Assembly (NCBI RefSeq): GCF_000725385.1
Contig: NZ_CP008884.1
Coordinates: 1,674,001 to 1,738,000 of the forward strand
Length of the DNA stretch: 64,000 bases
Direction: 5' to 3'
Source: Dyella japonica A8
GTDB taxonomy: Bacteria; Pseudomonadota; Gammaproteobacteria; Xanthomonadales; Rhodanobacteraceae
Within the stretch, counting starts at the first letter, position 1, and each line of letters starts with the position of its first letter. Below the pieces are notes generated by a model that was given only the letters and a program-made list of their open reading frames with translations, ran no database searches and was not told the DNA's origin. This document shows positions 63,558 through 64,000 of the stretch, piece by piece. The position numbers and the translations under genes are program-made.

Positions 63558-64000
63558 TCAGGCCATGTGTTCGCGGCGGTCGCGCGGCAGGTGGTTGACC
63601 AGGAACTCCATCTGGTCGGCCAGGATGTTGCGGTTGGAGAGGATCAGGTGCTCCACCCAGCTCGGGCGGTAGGGCACCGCCAGCAGCGGCATGTTGGCCT
63701 GCTGGGGCGTGCGGTTGCTCTTCCTCAGGTTGCAGGCCAGGCAGGCGCTGACCACGTTTTCCCAGGTGTCCTTGCCGTGCTTGGAGATGGGCAGGACGTG
63801 GTCGCGGGTCAGTTCGCCGCGGCAGAAGCGCTCGCCGCAATACATGCAGAGGTAGCGGTCGCGGGCGAACAGGGCGGTGTTGGTCAGCGCCGGCGAAGGA
63901 TCAATCGCGTGGTCGCGGCAGTGGCCGGTGCTGGCCACGATGGGATGCAGGGACAGCATGCTCTGCAATCCGCTCAGGCGGTTGTGGCCGCCGTGGACGG
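63558..64000 (-). CDS. HNH endonuclease family protein, 5' end probably outside window
   Basis: The frame is open to the right edge; an internal TTG at 63968 would give 136 residues, but the residues beyond it ([19 protein letters not shown]) look like coding sequence, so the true start is probably outside. It has an HNH fold with two zinc-type pairs, CMYCGERFC and CLACN, around the catalytic [20 protein letters not shown]. This stand-alone type ([10 protein letters not shown]...) is widespread in proteobacterial chromosomes and resembles McrA-type nucleases, without restriction genes nearby. The cellular role is not known. Confidence 0.82.
   Translation of the reverse strand, partial: VHGGHNRLSGLQSMLSLHPIVASTGHCRDHAIDPSPALTNTALFARDRYLCMYCGERFCRGELTRDHVLPISKHGKDTWENVVSACLACNLRKSNRTPQQANMPLLAVPYRPSWVEHLILSNRNILADQMEFLVNHLPRDRREHMA

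Noticed and set aside
61580..63598. A 672-codon open frame opposite dxs
   Set aside because: Antisense shadow of the dxs sequence, with no protein family pattern.
63558..64000. A restriction system around the HNH nuclease
   Set aside because: No methyltransferase or specificity gene is visible on the left, and the right neighbour is outside the window.

Overview
The window is GC-rich and gene-dense. It looks like the chromosome of a gammaproteobacterium of the Xanthomonadales (Lysobacterales), most likely the Rhodanobacteraceae (Dyella, Luteibacter or Rhodanobacter type). The main pointers are the YebC protein starting [12 protein letters not shown] instead of the enteric MAGHSKW form, and the order ruvC-ruvA-kup-ruvB-ybgC-tolQRAB-pal-cpoB-queE-queC-tRNA-Lys. 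This placement is inferred from remembered families; no search was run.

Layout. 1-4.9 kb is a tightly overlapping cobalamin operon (cobD end, cobQ, cobU, cobT, cobC, cobS) that attaches the aminopropanol linker and builds the nucleotide loop of B12. 5-10 kb holds an FmdB zinc ribbon protein, a secreted DUF3011 protein, aspS, an alpha/beta hydrolase and yebC. 9.7-19.4 kb carries the Holliday junction genes ruvC, ruvA and ruvB, with the potassium transporter kup between ruvA and ruvB, followed by the complete Tol-Pal envelope operon. queE, queC and tRNA-Lys(UUU) follow. 21-30 kb is a signalling block: two histidine kinases of the 'RQP' type, a NarL-type regulator, a PhnD-like binding protein and a DUF3617 protein. 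It surrounds an orphan gene that fuses a type VI secretion DotU/TssL domain to a TssM cytoplasmic region lacking every nucleotide-binding motif. 30-43.6 kb has a VTT membrane protein, a deaminase, glnS, apt, oxyR, a TonB-dependent receptor paired with a TPR-sulfotransferase, and an M1 aminopeptidase.

43.8-51.6 kb is an accessory type VI secretion island: VgrG, a large effector with an M23-like N-terminal part and a lytic-transglycosylase C-terminal part, and a run of small exported proteins that look like immunity proteins, including a remnant of an LprI-type lysozyme inhibitor. Base composition drops sharply from the effector's toxin domain (about 48.3 kb) to about 50.5 kb, as expected for a swapped toxin/immunity cassette. 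51.7-57.5 kb is a minus-strand block (acyl-CoA dehydrogenase, APH-like phosphotransferase, histidine phosphatase, two SDRs, an MDR reductase) divergent from a LysR regulator. 58.6-64 kb has a cyclic-nucleotide-binding/thioredoxin-reductase-like fusion that lacks the redox CxxC, prmC, dxs and an HNH endonuclease.

Two features cut across the window. dxs is broken by one extra base (a CCC run at 61791-61793) that separates the last 89 or so residues from the rest; since dxs is normally essential this is either an assembly error or a real lesion. A family of structured palindromes (GTCATTCCCGC...GCGGGAATGAC and variants) lies in intergenic regions at about 8.0, 23.5, 27.8, 35.5, 54.4 and 61.3 kb. 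Its stems vary by compensating changes, as in REP-type elements.
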